Below are positions 43,670 to 51,228 of a DNA stretch of 59,794 bases, piece by piece. The stretch is from the NCBI GenBank assembly GCA_013361935.1, contig JABFXC010000101.1, positions 1 through 59,794 of the forward strand, read 5' to 3'. This stretch comes from Gemmatimonadaceae bacterium. Lineage in GTDB: Bacteria > Gemmatimonadota > Gemmatimonadetes > Gemmatimonadales > Gemmatimonadaceae. The notes below the pieces were generated by a model that did not search any database, was not told the DNA's origin, and saw nothing but the letters and a program-made list of their open reading frames with translations. The position numbers and the translations under genes were made by a program. The stretch's first letter is position 1. The number at the start of each line of letters is the position of its first letter.

Positions 43670-43804
43670 TACCCTGCGATGGGTGAGGTGTCACTACCCT
43701 GCGATGGGTGAGGTGTGAGGACGAGTGTAGAGTGACTCGTGACGGGCGTTGACAGCAGTTGCCGCCCGTCACGAGTCACTCAATACGAAACCTCACACCT
43801 CACC
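43670..43804. repeat. Nested palindromes with a 24-bp direct repeat before the patatin gene
   Basis: Two direct copies of CTACCCTGCGATGGGTGAGG, then an outer stem GGTGAGGTGTGAGG/CCTCACACCTCACC (43707-43720 and 43791-43804) enclosing an 18-bp perfect stem GAGTGACTCGTGACGGGC/GCCCGTCACGAGTCACTC (43730-43747 and 43764-43781). CACGAGTCACTC recurs at 43842, just before the next start codon. Confidence 0.7.
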
Positions 43805-43858
43805 GCCCGCCCGGTCGTTTCCCTCCCCGAACTTCCGTTTCACGAGTCACTCATCGAC

Positions 43859-45463
43859 ATGAAGCTCGCTCTCATACTCTCCGGGGCGGTGTCGTTGGGC
43901 AGCTTCGAGGCGGGGGTGCTGACCGAGGTGCTGTACGTCCTCGATCTCCTCGCCGAGCGCGGGACGCCCTGCACGCTCGACGTGATCACCGGGGCGAGCG
44001 CGGGGTCGATGACGGCAGCGCTCGTCGCCCGCGCCGTGATGAACGACTTCGCCGACCGCGCGCTCCTCCACGACGCCTGGGTGGAACGCATCGACATCCG
44101 CGCGCTCGCCAGCGCGATCCCGCCTAACGCCTTCCTCTCCAGGGCGCCCATCGAGCGCACCGCCGCCGATTTTCTCACCGGCCGGCCGCTCGGCTCCGCG
44201 GCCCGCGCGCGCTTCGCGCCGGAGGAGCTCCGGCTCGGCTTCACGCTCTCGAACATCACCGGCGTCGACTACGCGATCCCCGACCGGCTGAGCCAGGGCG
44301 CGGCGTTCACCTCGACCTTCTACGCGGAACGGCGCCGGTTCACCATCGATCGTGCGTCGGCGGAAGACCGCGAAACCTGGGAGGCGGTGAAGCGCGCGGC
44401 GGTCGCGTCCGGAAACTTTCCGCTCGCCTTCCCTCCGACGATGCTCGCGTCCGCGAAGGAGTCCTGGCCCAACGCGGCGACCGATCCGTTGCCGGGCGAG
44501 TTCTGCTACGTCGACGGGGGCATCTTCAACAACGAGCCGATCAAGGAGGCGGTGCAGCTCTCGCTCGCCGCCGATGGCGGTGAGATCGACGACGAGCGGA
44601 AGTTCCTGCTCGTCGACGCCAACCTCGATCGCTCGGCGGTGCAGGAGTTCACGAGCGAGAAGTCGCTCCTCGCCACCGCGGCGCGTCTGGCGGCGATCAT
44701 CGAGGGAGAATCGGCCGCGAACGACTGGCTGCGGGCGCGGCGCGTGAATCAGGAGATCGCCTGGCGTGACGAGCTGCTCCCCCGGCTGCGCGGGATGGTC
44801 GAGTCGAACGGCGTCGCCGATCCCAGGGCGTTCAACGACGAGCTGCGCCGGAGCGCCGAGTCGATCGTCGCGAGGAAGCAGGAGCTCTTCCCCGGGCGGT
44901 ACCCCGCGGACTACCTCGACCAGTCGCTGATCCGCACCGCGCGCAAGCACGCCGAGGTGATCGCCGGGCTCGGTCCCGAGCGCACGGCGATGCTGACGAC
45001 GATGATCTTCGTGCTGAACAGCATCGCGGGGCTCGACAAAAAGGACGAGCTGGACATCGACGTCATCTACGCCGACCCCGGGCAGACCGCGGGCGACCGG
45101 CTGATGAGCTTCGGCGGCTTCTTCAACCGCGAGTGGCGCGAGTTCGACTTCCGGCTCGGACGGCAGAAGGCGTACGCTCTGCTGCCGCGAATACTCGGCG
45201 TCGAGAAGGACTATCCGCGCGAGCGGGGGCCTCAGGGGATGGACCTCTACGTCAACCCCGTGGACTACAGCGGCGTGACCATGCGCGACGCCGACGAGGC
45301 GCAGCGGCGCGTGCTCCGCGATTCGGCCGTCGCGAGGGTGAAGGCGATGGCGACCGACTACGTGCCCGGTCCGCGCTGGCTGCGCTTCGCCATGGGGCCG
45401 ATCGCGCGCTGGGCGGTGGGGCGGGTGATCGGCAAGAAGATCGACGAGCTGCTCGAGCTGTGA
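43859..45463 (+). CDS. Patatin-like phospholipase
   Basis: 534 residues. The oxyanion glycine-rich motif is LSGAVSLGSFEAG (8-19), the nucleophile is Ser47 in GASAGS, and the catalytic Asp is Asp219 in VDGGIFNNEP. The long C-terminal extension is helical. It should hydrolyse phospholipids or other acyl esters at a membrane surface through a Ser-Asp dyad. The ATG at 43859 starts at the first conserved strand; upstream codons lie in the repeat region. Confidence 0.9.
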   Translation: MKLALILSGAVSLGSFEAGVLTEVLYVLDLLAERGTPCTLDVITGASAGSMTAALVARAVMNDFADRALLHDAWVERIDIRALASAIPPNAFLSRAPIERTAADFLTGRPLGSAARARFAPEELRLGFTLSNITGVDYAIPDRLSQGAAFTSTFYAERRRFTIDRASAEDRETWEAVKRAAVASGNFPLAFPPTMLASAKESWPNAATDPLPGEFCYVDGGIFNNEPIKEAVQLSLAADGGEIDDERKFLLVDANLDRSAVQEFTSEKSLLATAARLAAIIEGESAANDWLRARRVNQEIAWRDELLPRLRGMVESNGVADPRAFNDELRRSAESIVARKQELFPGRYPADYLDQSLIRTARKHAEVIAGLGPERTAMLTTMIFVLNSIAGLDKKDELDIDVIYADPGQTAGDRLMSFGGFFNREWREFDFRLGRQKAYALLPRILGVEKDYPRERGPQGMDLYVNPVDYSGVTMRDADEAQRRVLRDSAVARVKAMATDYVPGPRWLRFAMGPIARWAVGRVIGKKIDELLEL

Positions 45464-45481
45464 TCCGCGCCGGTCGCGGCC

Positions 45482-45937
45482 TCAGCCCCGTCGCGCCGCT
45501 GGCGCCTTGAGCTCCTTCGCGAAGACGCCCTTGTAGCGACTGACCTCACTGCGCTCGCGGTCGAGCTCGGGGATGTCCATGCGCGCGAAGCCGAAGCGCG
45601 CGAAGAACGCCTCGTCGTTGCTCACCGCGAAGAGCAGCGTGTACTCGCGCTTCGTGGCGAGGTCGATCGTCGCCTGGACGAGCTCGCGCCCGAGGCCGAG
45701 CCCCTGCGCCGACTGCGCGACGGCGAGTGAGCGCAGCTCGGCGATGCTCGGCGAGTACTCGTCGAGGTGCACGCAGCCGATCACGCGGTCCTCGTCGTCG
45801 GTGGCGACGATGAACTCGTGGCAGTAGGTGGTGACGAAATCGACCGAGCGGGGGAGGAGCGTCCCGCTCGAAGTATAGGTCTCGATCAGCGCGCTGATCG
45901 CGGCGGCGTCGAACTCGGTGGCGCGGCGGACGGGCAT
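45482..45937 (-). CDS. GNAT acetyltransferase, ArgA/N-acetylglutamate synthase-like
   Basis: 151 residues: MPVRRATEFDAAAISALIETYTSSGTLLPRS at the N-terminus, the acetyl-CoA loop ELRSLAVAQSAQGLGLGRELVQATI (R/Q-x-x-G-x-G/A), and FAVSNDEAFFARFGFARMDIPELDR. The order matches small N-acetylglutamate synthases of arginine biosynthesis, but other GNAT substrates are possible. ATG 45937. Confidence 0.8.
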   Translation of the reverse strand: MPVRRATEFDAAAISALIETYTSSGTLLPRSVDFVTTYCHEFIVATDDEDRVIGCVHLDEYSPSIAELRSLAVAQSAQGLGLGRELVQATIDLATKREYTLLFAVSNDEAFFARFGFARMDIPELDRERSEVSRYKGVFAKELKAPAARRG

Positions 45938-46046
45938 CGGTGCTGCGCGTGCGGGGGGAAACAGGTCGGCCGCCTGAGCGGCGAGGGTGTGACAATAATA
46001 CACCGGCGCGCGCAGGCCGCGCGCGACGCCATTCGGCCCGCGGCGA

Positions 46047-46553
46047 TCACTTCGGCCGCGTGTAGCTCCCAGGCGGGGTGCGGAAGGTGACCGAAAGCCG
46101 ATTCCACCCGTTGATCACGATGACCGCCATCGTCAGGTTCGCGAGCTCGGCGTCCGCGAAGTGCGCGCGCGCCTCGTCGTAGACGTCGTCGGGGACGCCG
46201 GCGTGGCCGATCGCGGTGACGGCCTCGGTGAACGCGAGCGCGGCACGCTCGCGCGGCGTGAAGAAGGGCGTCTCGCGCCAGACGGGGATGGCGTAGATGC
46301 GCTGCTCCGTCTCGCCCTCGGCGCGCGCGTCCTTGCTGTGCATGTCGACGCAGTAGGCACAGCCGTTCATGTACGACGCGCGGAGCTTCACGAGCTCGAG
46401 CAGCGAGTGCTCGAGCCCGCACCCGCGGACGTAGCGCTCCATCGCGAGCTGCGCCTGCGCCGCGCCGGGGGCGGCCTTGGAGAAGTCGAGCCGCCGCTCG
46501 CCGTGCGTCGTCGCGGAAGCGGTGGCGGAAGAGGGGCTCGCCGTGGTCGTCAT
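46047..46553 (-). CDS. AhpD/carboxymuconolactone decarboxylase-family protein
   Basis: 168 residues with the AhpD-type redox motif CAYCVDMH (Cys65, Cys68, His72) and the downstream FTPRERAALAFTEAVTAIGHAGVPDDVYDEARAHFADAELANLTMAVIVINGWNRLSVTFR. It probably reduces organic peroxides or is an AhpD-like disulfide reductase. It is divergent from the acetyltransferase at 46648; the ~95 bases between them must carry both promoters. Confidence 0.88.
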   Translation of the reverse strand: MTTTASPSSATASATTHGERRLDFSKAAPGAAQAQLAMERYVRGCGLEHSLLELVKLRASYMNGCAYCVDMHSKDARAEGETEQRIYAIPVWRETPFFTPRERAALAFTEAVTAIGHAGVPDDVYDEARAHFADAELANLTMAVIVINGWNRLSVTFRTPPGSYTRPK

Positions 46554-46647
46554 GCAGTCCTCACTGGCTGGTGGTGTCCCATGGTGTAATGTACGAGAGA
46601 CGCGGCTCGACCGCCGCTGTGCCACCTCCAGAGGGATCCGACACGAG

Positions 46648-47145
46648 ATGAACGAGCCGGCGCCGTACACGCTGCGCGCGCACCGCCCCGGCGACATGGG
46701 CTGGGTGGTGCACCGCCAGGCGATCCTCTACCACCGCGAGTTCGGGTGGAACGAGCAATACGAGGCGCTGACCTCGCGCATCGTCGCCGACTTCCTCGAG
46801 CACTACGACCCCGCGCGCGAGCGCTGCTGGATCGCCGAGCGTGAGGGGGAGATCGTCGGATCGGTATTCGTCGTGAAGCACCCGGAGCGTGCCGGGGTCG
46901 CGAAGCTGCGGATGCTCTACGTCGAATCGTCGGCGCGCGGGCTCGGCATCGGGCGCCGGCTGGTGCGCGAGGTGACCGACTTCGCGCGCGCCGCCGGTTA
47001 TCACACGCTGACCCTCTGGACGAACAGCGTCCTCGTCTCGGCGCGACGGATCTACGAAGCGGAAGGATACCGGCTGGTGAGCGAGGAGCGCGGCGAGATC
47101 TTCGGGAAGGTGCTGACGAGCCAGAACTGGGAGATGGAGCTGTGA
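46648..47145 (+). CDS. GNAT acetyltransferase
   Basis: 165 residues: TLRAHRPGDMGWVVHRQAILYHREFGW...AEREGEIVGSVFVVKHPERAGVAKLRMLYVESSARGLGIGRRLVREVTDFARAAGYHTLTLWTNSVLVSARRIYEAEGYRLVSEER. The motif A (R-G-L-G-I-G) and the AEGYRLV tail are clear. The order is like MarR-associated acetyltransferases; the acceptor is unknown. ATG 46648. Confidence 0.88.
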   Translation: MNEPAPYTLRAHRPGDMGWVVHRQAILYHREFGWNEQYEALTSRIVADFLEHYDPARERCWIAEREGEIVGSVFVVKHPERAGVAKLRMLYVESSARGLGIGRRLVREVTDFARAAGYHTLTLWTNSVLVSARRIYEAEGYRLVSEERGEIFGKVLTSQNWEMEL

Positions 47146-47162
47146 ATCTTGCTGGGCTGGAT

Positions 47163-47432
47163 GTAACAGGGAGCCGGGGAGGCCGTGGGAGGCGTACGCA
47201 GGGGCTGGGGGGCTCGGCACCATGGCACCTCCCGTAACTCCACGGCTCCCTGTCATTCACCGCCGAGCAGCAGGTGAAAGATTCCGCCAGCGATCGCGGG
47301 CATTCTCGCGGGTCGCGTGGTGGTCTATCTCGGCGGAGAGATCGCGCGGTTTTTCCGGGAAGCACTACGCAAGAACTGCGGAAGAACCACGGAAGGTTCT
47401 ACTCGCACGAGCTGGGATCTGATTTGGGCAGG
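47163..47432 (-). repeat. Palindromic repeat element, copy D (partial, reversed)
   Basis: Reads in the opposite orientation to A-C: it opens with TAACAGGGAGCCGGGG at 47163, includes the terminal hairpin and its complement GGCTCCCTGTCATTCACCG at about 47244, and the right palindrome arm, ending near the GATCTGATTTGGGC block at 47428. The left half and inner hairpin are absent. It fills the gap before the gene at 47535 and supplies no coding sequence. Confidence 0.7.
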
Positions 47433-47534
47433 CGCCAAACGAGCGCTCTCGACCGTTACTGCCGCCGACCGGACTCGTCTTCATTGTATCCGGACGCACG
47501 TCGCGCCGGTGATCTCCCGGAACCTGAAACGGCA

Positions 47535-48182
47535 ATGCGGATCCTAGTCCTCGTGTCGGCGCTGGTGCTGCCTCCGCGTCACGCGAATCCCGTGATCGAC
47601 AGCGTTCGCGCGCAGAACGATAGCATCAACGCGGTGAGCTTCCTCAACGATCTGACGGTCGCCATCGGCGAGGTCGCCCGCCGGAACGGCTTCGATCCGG
47701 CGGTGGCTCCCGACGGGTGGCTCGAGCCGGCGTACATCGCGTCGGCGCGGACGCGCCCCGACATCCAGATGTACTTCAAGCGGAAGGCGGCGTACGCCGC
47801 CGATCTCGCCGCGCACATGGACTCGATCGCGGCGGCGGTGGTCGACCGCCAGCTCGACGACGCCGGCTATCCGGCGGACGAGCGTGGGGAGATGAAGGCC
47901 GCCTTCCTCCGCGGCTTCGACCGGGCGAGCGACAGGCAGCGCGTCATCCTCCAGACGATGCGGCGCCAGTCACGGATGGCGCTCACCCTGCACGCCTTCC
48001 TCGTGAAGGCCGACCCGTACGTGAAGATGGACCCGAAGACGCATCACGTCCTCTTCACGCGGCCGCGCGACCACCGTCGCTACAACGAGCTCGCGTACGC
48101 GATCGACGCGGCGAACGGGCTGCTCGCCCAGGCGGCCGGGGTCGGCGCGAAGCCCGCCAGCGCGGGGAACGGCCAGCCCTGA
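47535..48182 (+). CDS. Secreted helical protein of unknown function
   Basis: 215 residues with a short hydrophobic leader (ILVLVSALVLPPRHANP) and a helical, charged mature part (LNDLTVAIGEVARRNGFDPAVAPDGWLEPAYIASARTRPDIQMYFKRKAAYAADLAAHMDSIAAAVVDRQLDDAGYPADERGEMKAAFLRGFDRASDRQRVILQTMRRQSRMALTLHAFLV). A chorismate-mutase-like helix bundle is conceivable but not supported. ATG 47535; the open frame upstream is repeat copy D. Confidence 0.6.
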   Translation: MRILVLVSALVLPPRHANPVIDSVRAQNDSINAVSFLNDLTVAIGEVARRNGFDPAVAPDGWLEPAYIASARTRPDIQMYFKRKAAYAADLAAHMDSIAAAVVDRQLDDAGYPADERGEMKAAFLRGFDRASDRQRVILQTMRRQSRMALTLHAFLVKADPYVKMDPKTHHVLFTRPRDHRRYNELAYAIDAANGLLAQAAGVGAKPASAGNGQP

Positions 48183-48209
48183 TCGCGGCGCGGGGACCGG
48201 TAGCTCCAC

Positions 48210-48236
48210 GCGGGGCCGCGACCATCGCGGCCCCGC
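48210..48236 (+). terminator. Hairpin terminator
   Basis: Perfect 11-bp inverted repeat GCGGGGCCGCG/CGCGGCCCCGC (48210-48220 and 48226-48236), loop ACCAT, 28 bases past the stop of the preceding gene and just before the HAD gene. Confidence 0.7.
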
Positions 48237-48284
48237 TTCGTCATCGGTGCTAGCTTCGAGGGACACGCCCACCGCGAGCACGCG

Positions 48285-48962
48285 ATGTCCCGCACCGAAA
48301 CTGCCTTCCTCTTCGACCTCGACGGAACGCTCGTCGACAGCGTCTACCAGCACGTGCTCGCCTGGCGGCAGGCGCTCGACGCGGAGGGGATCCCGCTCTC
48401 CGTCTGGCGGATCCATCGCAAGATCGGGATGAGCGGCGGGCTGTTCGCGAACATGCTCTTTCGCGAGACGGGGCTCGCGCCCGAGGAGGGGCAGCTCGAG
48501 CGGCTGCGCCGGCTTCACGCCGAGAACTACAGGCGTCTCTCGGTCGACGTCCGTCCGCTGCCCGGCGCGCGCGAGCTCCTCGCCTGGCTCACGGAGTCGG
48601 AGATCCCCTGGGCGATCGCGACGAGCGGGCGGATCGAGACCGCCGGGCCGGTGATCGACGCGTTAGGCGTCGACCGCGGCCGCGTCCCGGTGATCACGCG
48701 CGATCTCGTGAAGTACGCGAAGCCCGACCCCGACCTCTTCCTCGCCGCCGCCGAGGCGCTGGGCGTGCCGATCGAGATGTCGACGGTGGTCGGCGATGCC
48801 GTGTGGGACATGCTCGCCGCCCGCCGCGCCCGATCGTTAGGCATCGGGCTGCTGAGCGGGGGATACGGCCAGGAGGAGCTCGAACGAGCGGGCGCCTACC
48901 GCGTCTTCGAGGATCCCGCCGAGCTGCTGGCCCACATCGACGAGGTGGGCGGGCGGAGATAG
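48285..48962 (+). CDS. HAD-superfamily phosphatase / phosphoglucomutase-like
   Basis: 225 residues. Motif I is FDLDGTLVDS (Asp11 and Asp13), then a four-helix cap, motif II AIATSG, motif III Lys in KYAKPDPD, and motif IV VVGDAVWDMLAARRA. The family includes beta-phosphoglucomutases, phosphoglycolate and other phosphatases; the substrate is not clear from motifs. ATG 48285. Confidence 0.9.
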   Translation: MSRTETAFLFDLDGTLVDSVYQHVLAWRQALDAEGIPLSVWRIHRKIGMSGGLFANMLFRETGLAPEEGQLERLRRLHAENYRRLSVDVRPLPGARELLAWLTESEIPWAIATSGRIETAGPVIDALGVDRGRVPVITRDLVKYAKPDPDLFLAAAEALGVPIEMSTVVGDAVWDMLAARRARSLGIGLLSGGYGQEELERAGAYRVFEDPAELLAHIDEVGGRR

Positions 48963-48970
48963 GGACCAGA

Positions 48971-49058
48971 GGCCAGGTGGAAGGAACCGCGTCAACTGCC
49001 GTCAACGCCGTTCCTTACGCCTGGCCCCTGGCCCCCGGCCCCCGGCCCCCGGCCCCCG
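48971..49058. repeat. GGCCAGG-type palindrome and GGCCCCC tandem repeat between convergent genes
   Basis: Left arm GGCCAGGTGGAAGGAACCGC and right arm its near-complement around GTCAACTGCCGTCAAC (48971-49029), then five GGCCCCC units to 49058. It lies exactly between the convergent HAD and DUF4142 genes. Closely related palindromes occur at 55741 and 57553. Confidence 0.65.
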
Positions 49059-49062
49059 CCGT

Positions 49063-49665
49063 TCAGTCGAGCTGCTTCTTCAGGTCCTGCGCCTTCGTCA
49101 GGTGCTCCTGCACCTTGCCGGAGGCCTTGGTGAGCATCGCCTTGAGCGTCGAGTCGGTGGTGTTCTGCTCGAGCTCCTGGAGCTTGTCGAGGGTCTTCTG
49201 GTGGCCGTCGACCTGCTTGTCGATGAACTCCTTGTCCCAGTCCTTGCCGGCCTTCTTGTCGGCGAGGTCCTTGTACTCGTCGCTCGCGTCCTTGAGGGCG
49301 TCGCGGACGTCGTCGCGCGTGGTGTCGGGGACGACGTTGTTCTTCGACGCGTACTGCGTTCCTTCGTCGAGCATCTTCTGGTGGTCCGCCTCGAGCTGGC
49401 GGGCGAAGGCCTTCACCTGGGGATTCGTCGCCTTCTGCGAGGCGAGCTTCCCTTCGTGGATCTCCGAGGTGTTGGCGACGGCGGTGAAGCCGAGCACCTG
49501 CGGCGCGGTCCAGGCGTAATCGTTGTGGGCGCGCGCGGCCGAGTCGTGGGTCGTGGCGACGGAGCCGGCGGCGGTGTCGGTGCGAGTGTTGTCGGTCTTC
49601 GCGCAGGCGGCGAAGGTGAGCGCGGCGACGGCGAGCGTGCCGTACCGGCCGAGGGTGATGGACAT
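49063..49665 (-). CDS. DUF4142 lipoprotein
   Basis: 200 residues with a lipoprotein leader (LAVAALTFAAC). The mature helical bundle matches DUF4142: GFTAVANTSEIHEGKLASQKATNPQVKAFARQLEADHQKMLDEGTQYASKN and HQKTLDKLQELEQNTTDSTLKAMLTKASGKVQEHLTKAQDLKKQLD. The family resembles ferritin-like bundles but lacks clear metal ligands. GGAGG ribosome-binding site before ATG 49665. Confidence 0.88.
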   Translation of the reverse strand: MSITLGRYGTLAVAALTFAACAKTDNTRTDTAAGSVATTHDSAARAHNDYAWTAPQVLGFTAVANTSEIHEGKLASQKATNPQVKAFARQLEADHQKMLDEGTQYASKNNVVPDTTRDDVRDALKDASDEYKDLADKKAGKDWDKEFIDKQVDGHQKTLDKLQELEQNTTDSTLKAMLTKASGKVQEHLTKAQDLKKQLD

Positions 49666-49846
49666 GACGACCTCCATTCGGCTGGCCGCGATCGATCGGG
49701 CGGCGAGCGGTGGTTTGACAGCTGCGTCGGCGCGCCGATCGCCGCGCCAACGTCCGCCCTCGCGTTCGTCAGGAGCCGTGCCGCGGGACGCGGAGACGCG
49801 CGACTGGCGGGGCGGTCGCGGCGAGTGTGAGCGGGCGCACGTGGCG

Positions 49847-49898
49847 GCGGCTCGGCGACGGCGGCTCGGCGACGGCGGCTCGGCGACGGTGGCTCGGC
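49847..49898. repeat. 14-bp tandem repeat
   Basis: GCGGCTCGGCGACG units in tandem (three full copies plus a partial one ending GTGGCTCGGC), running straight into the palindrome at 49891. Probably a by-product of that element. Confidence 0.6.
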
Positions 49899-50080
49899 AA
49901 ACAGCCAGGGCTTTAATGGGATAACTGCAACCACTCAGTGGTACGCCGAGCCGGGGAGTTCCGGGAGCACTGCAGGAGCCGTTGCGTTTGCAACCGCAAC
50001 AGCTCCCCACGGCAGTTCTCCCCGGCCTCCCCGGCTCGGGCACTCCTTGATGTGGTTGCAGTTACCAAATGAAGCCCCTG
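49891..50080. repeat. TAACTGCAACC-bounded palindromic element, copy 1
   Basis: Outer ends GGCTCGGCAAACAGCC...GGGCTTTAAT and ATGAAGCCCC; inner arms TAACTGCAACC (49922-49932) and GGTTGCAGTTA (50054-50064), with GCCGAGCCGGGGAG facing CTCCCCGGCTCGGG. The same architecture recurs at 58600-58832. No coding sequence. Confidence 0.65.
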
Positions 50081-50142
50081 CAGTTGGAAGAGCCCCTGCT
50101 GTTGGAGGAGCCACTGCAGTTGGCAGAGCCACTGCAGTCGGA
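50069..50142. repeat. 18-bp tandem repeat
   Basis: Four units of about 18 bp, GCCCCTGCAGTTGGAAGA and variants, next to the palindrome at 49891. In translation they would give LQLEEP-type repeats, but no convincing gene surrounds them. Confidence 0.6.
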
Positions 50143-50285
50143 AGCGACGCGTCCCCTCGATGCTCTCGCTCGTCATCCCGCCCGCGTGATGGTCGCCGCG
50201 CTGGGCGGCCATGAACGCATCGATCGCCGTGCGTTGCATCCGGGTTTCTCCATGACGAAAACCTGTCCGTGCGTTGCTCGTGCAA

Positions 50286-50545
50286 TAGGCGCGGGTCGCG
50301 TGGGGGGCCTGTCGTGCATTCGTGCACCGCGCGGTTTGGGCAGGAAGCACGGCGGAAGAACTGCCCTCTTCAAGAACAGCGGAAGGGCTCGTCTCGAGGC
50401 CCCCATCGCAACGCTGCGCGCCCGAAATCAGATCCCGGCTCGTGCGAGTAGAATCTTCCGCCCTTCTTCCGCCGTGCTCGTGTAGTTCTTCCCGGAAGAA
50501 CCGCGCGATCTCCCCGCCAGGACAGACCACCACGCGACCCGAGCA
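50286..50545 (+). repeat. Palindromic repeat element, copy E (inner hairpin missing)
   Basis: Large palindrome only, with arms CGCGCGGTTTGGGCAGGAAGC (50328 onward) and GTAGTTCTTCCCGGAAGAACC (about 50480-50510). Where copies A-C have a TGGGGCATGC inner hairpin, this copy reads straight across (CGAAATCAGATCC at about 50423). Together with the two tandem repeats and the palindrome at 49891 it fills the 895-base gap. Confidence 0.7.
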
Positions 50546-50560
50546 GGAGTCGAGCACGGC

Positions 50561-50968
50561 TCACTGCAACGGCCGCAGCAGCTCCTGGGCGAAGGTGCGG
50601 CTCACCCTCAGCTGCCGCCGGTCGCGGAGCAGGGCGACGTAGTCGCCGCTGAACCAGGGCTGCACCTCTCGCACGTGATCGAGGTTCACGATGATCGAGC
50701 GGTGGATGCGGCGGAAGCGGTCGGGGTCGAGTACTTCCTCCAGTGCGCGAAGGCTCATGCGAATGCGGTACACCTGCGTGCCGACGTGGACCTTCACGTA
50801 GTTCCGCGATCCCTCGAACCACTCGACGTCCTCCGTCCGCACGAAGAGGATGCGCTCGTCGACGCGGACGGTGATCCGCTTCGGGAAACGGATCCCGCCG
50901 GCGGGGACGACACGCGCGATCTCCTCTCCGCCGACACCGTCCTGCTCGATCGACTCGATACTCGACAT
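50561..50968 (-). CDS. LytTR-type DNA-binding protein
   Basis: 135 residues. After a short N-terminus, KRITVRVDERILFVRTEDVEWFEGSRNYVKVHVGTQVYRIRMSLRALEEVLDPDRFRRIHRSIIVNLDHVREVQPWFSGDYVALLRDRRQLRVSRTFAQELLRPL is a complete LytTR domain, which binds DNA through beta-sheet loops. No receiver domain or histidine kinase is fused or adjacent, so its signal is unknown. It is divergent from the SusC gene; the 260 bases between show nothing else clear. Confidence 0.9.
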   Translation of the reverse strand: MSSIESIEQDGVGGEEIARVVPAGGIRFPKRITVRVDERILFVRTEDVEWFEGSRNYVKVHVGTQVYRIRMSLRALEEVLDPDRFRRIHRSIIVNLDHVREVQPWFSGDYVALLRDRRQLRVSRTFAQELLRPLQ

Positions 50969-51228
50969 CGAAACCTCCGGAGCGTTCGCGACGAACCATT
51001 CGACATTCAGATATCCCGCCACGGCGCGCACGGCTACGGATTTTCACGACAGCGATTGGTCAACTCTCGACGCGGCCGGGCGCGCGGCGCGGCTCGTCCC
51101 GCACCCGTGCGGCCCGTCCCCGCGCCGGGCGGCGCGTCCCATCCGGATGGGCGTCGCTTACGGCGCTCCGACAACTTCGCCGTCCCTGGATAATCGCCCA
51201 CCTACACCTGGGAGGGATCGTCGGAGCG

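Noticed and set aside
19372..50545. Retron, group II intron or CRISPR as the origin of the palindromes
   Set aside because: No reverse transcriptase, no intron domain V-like motif, and no regularly spaced direct repeats with unique spacers.
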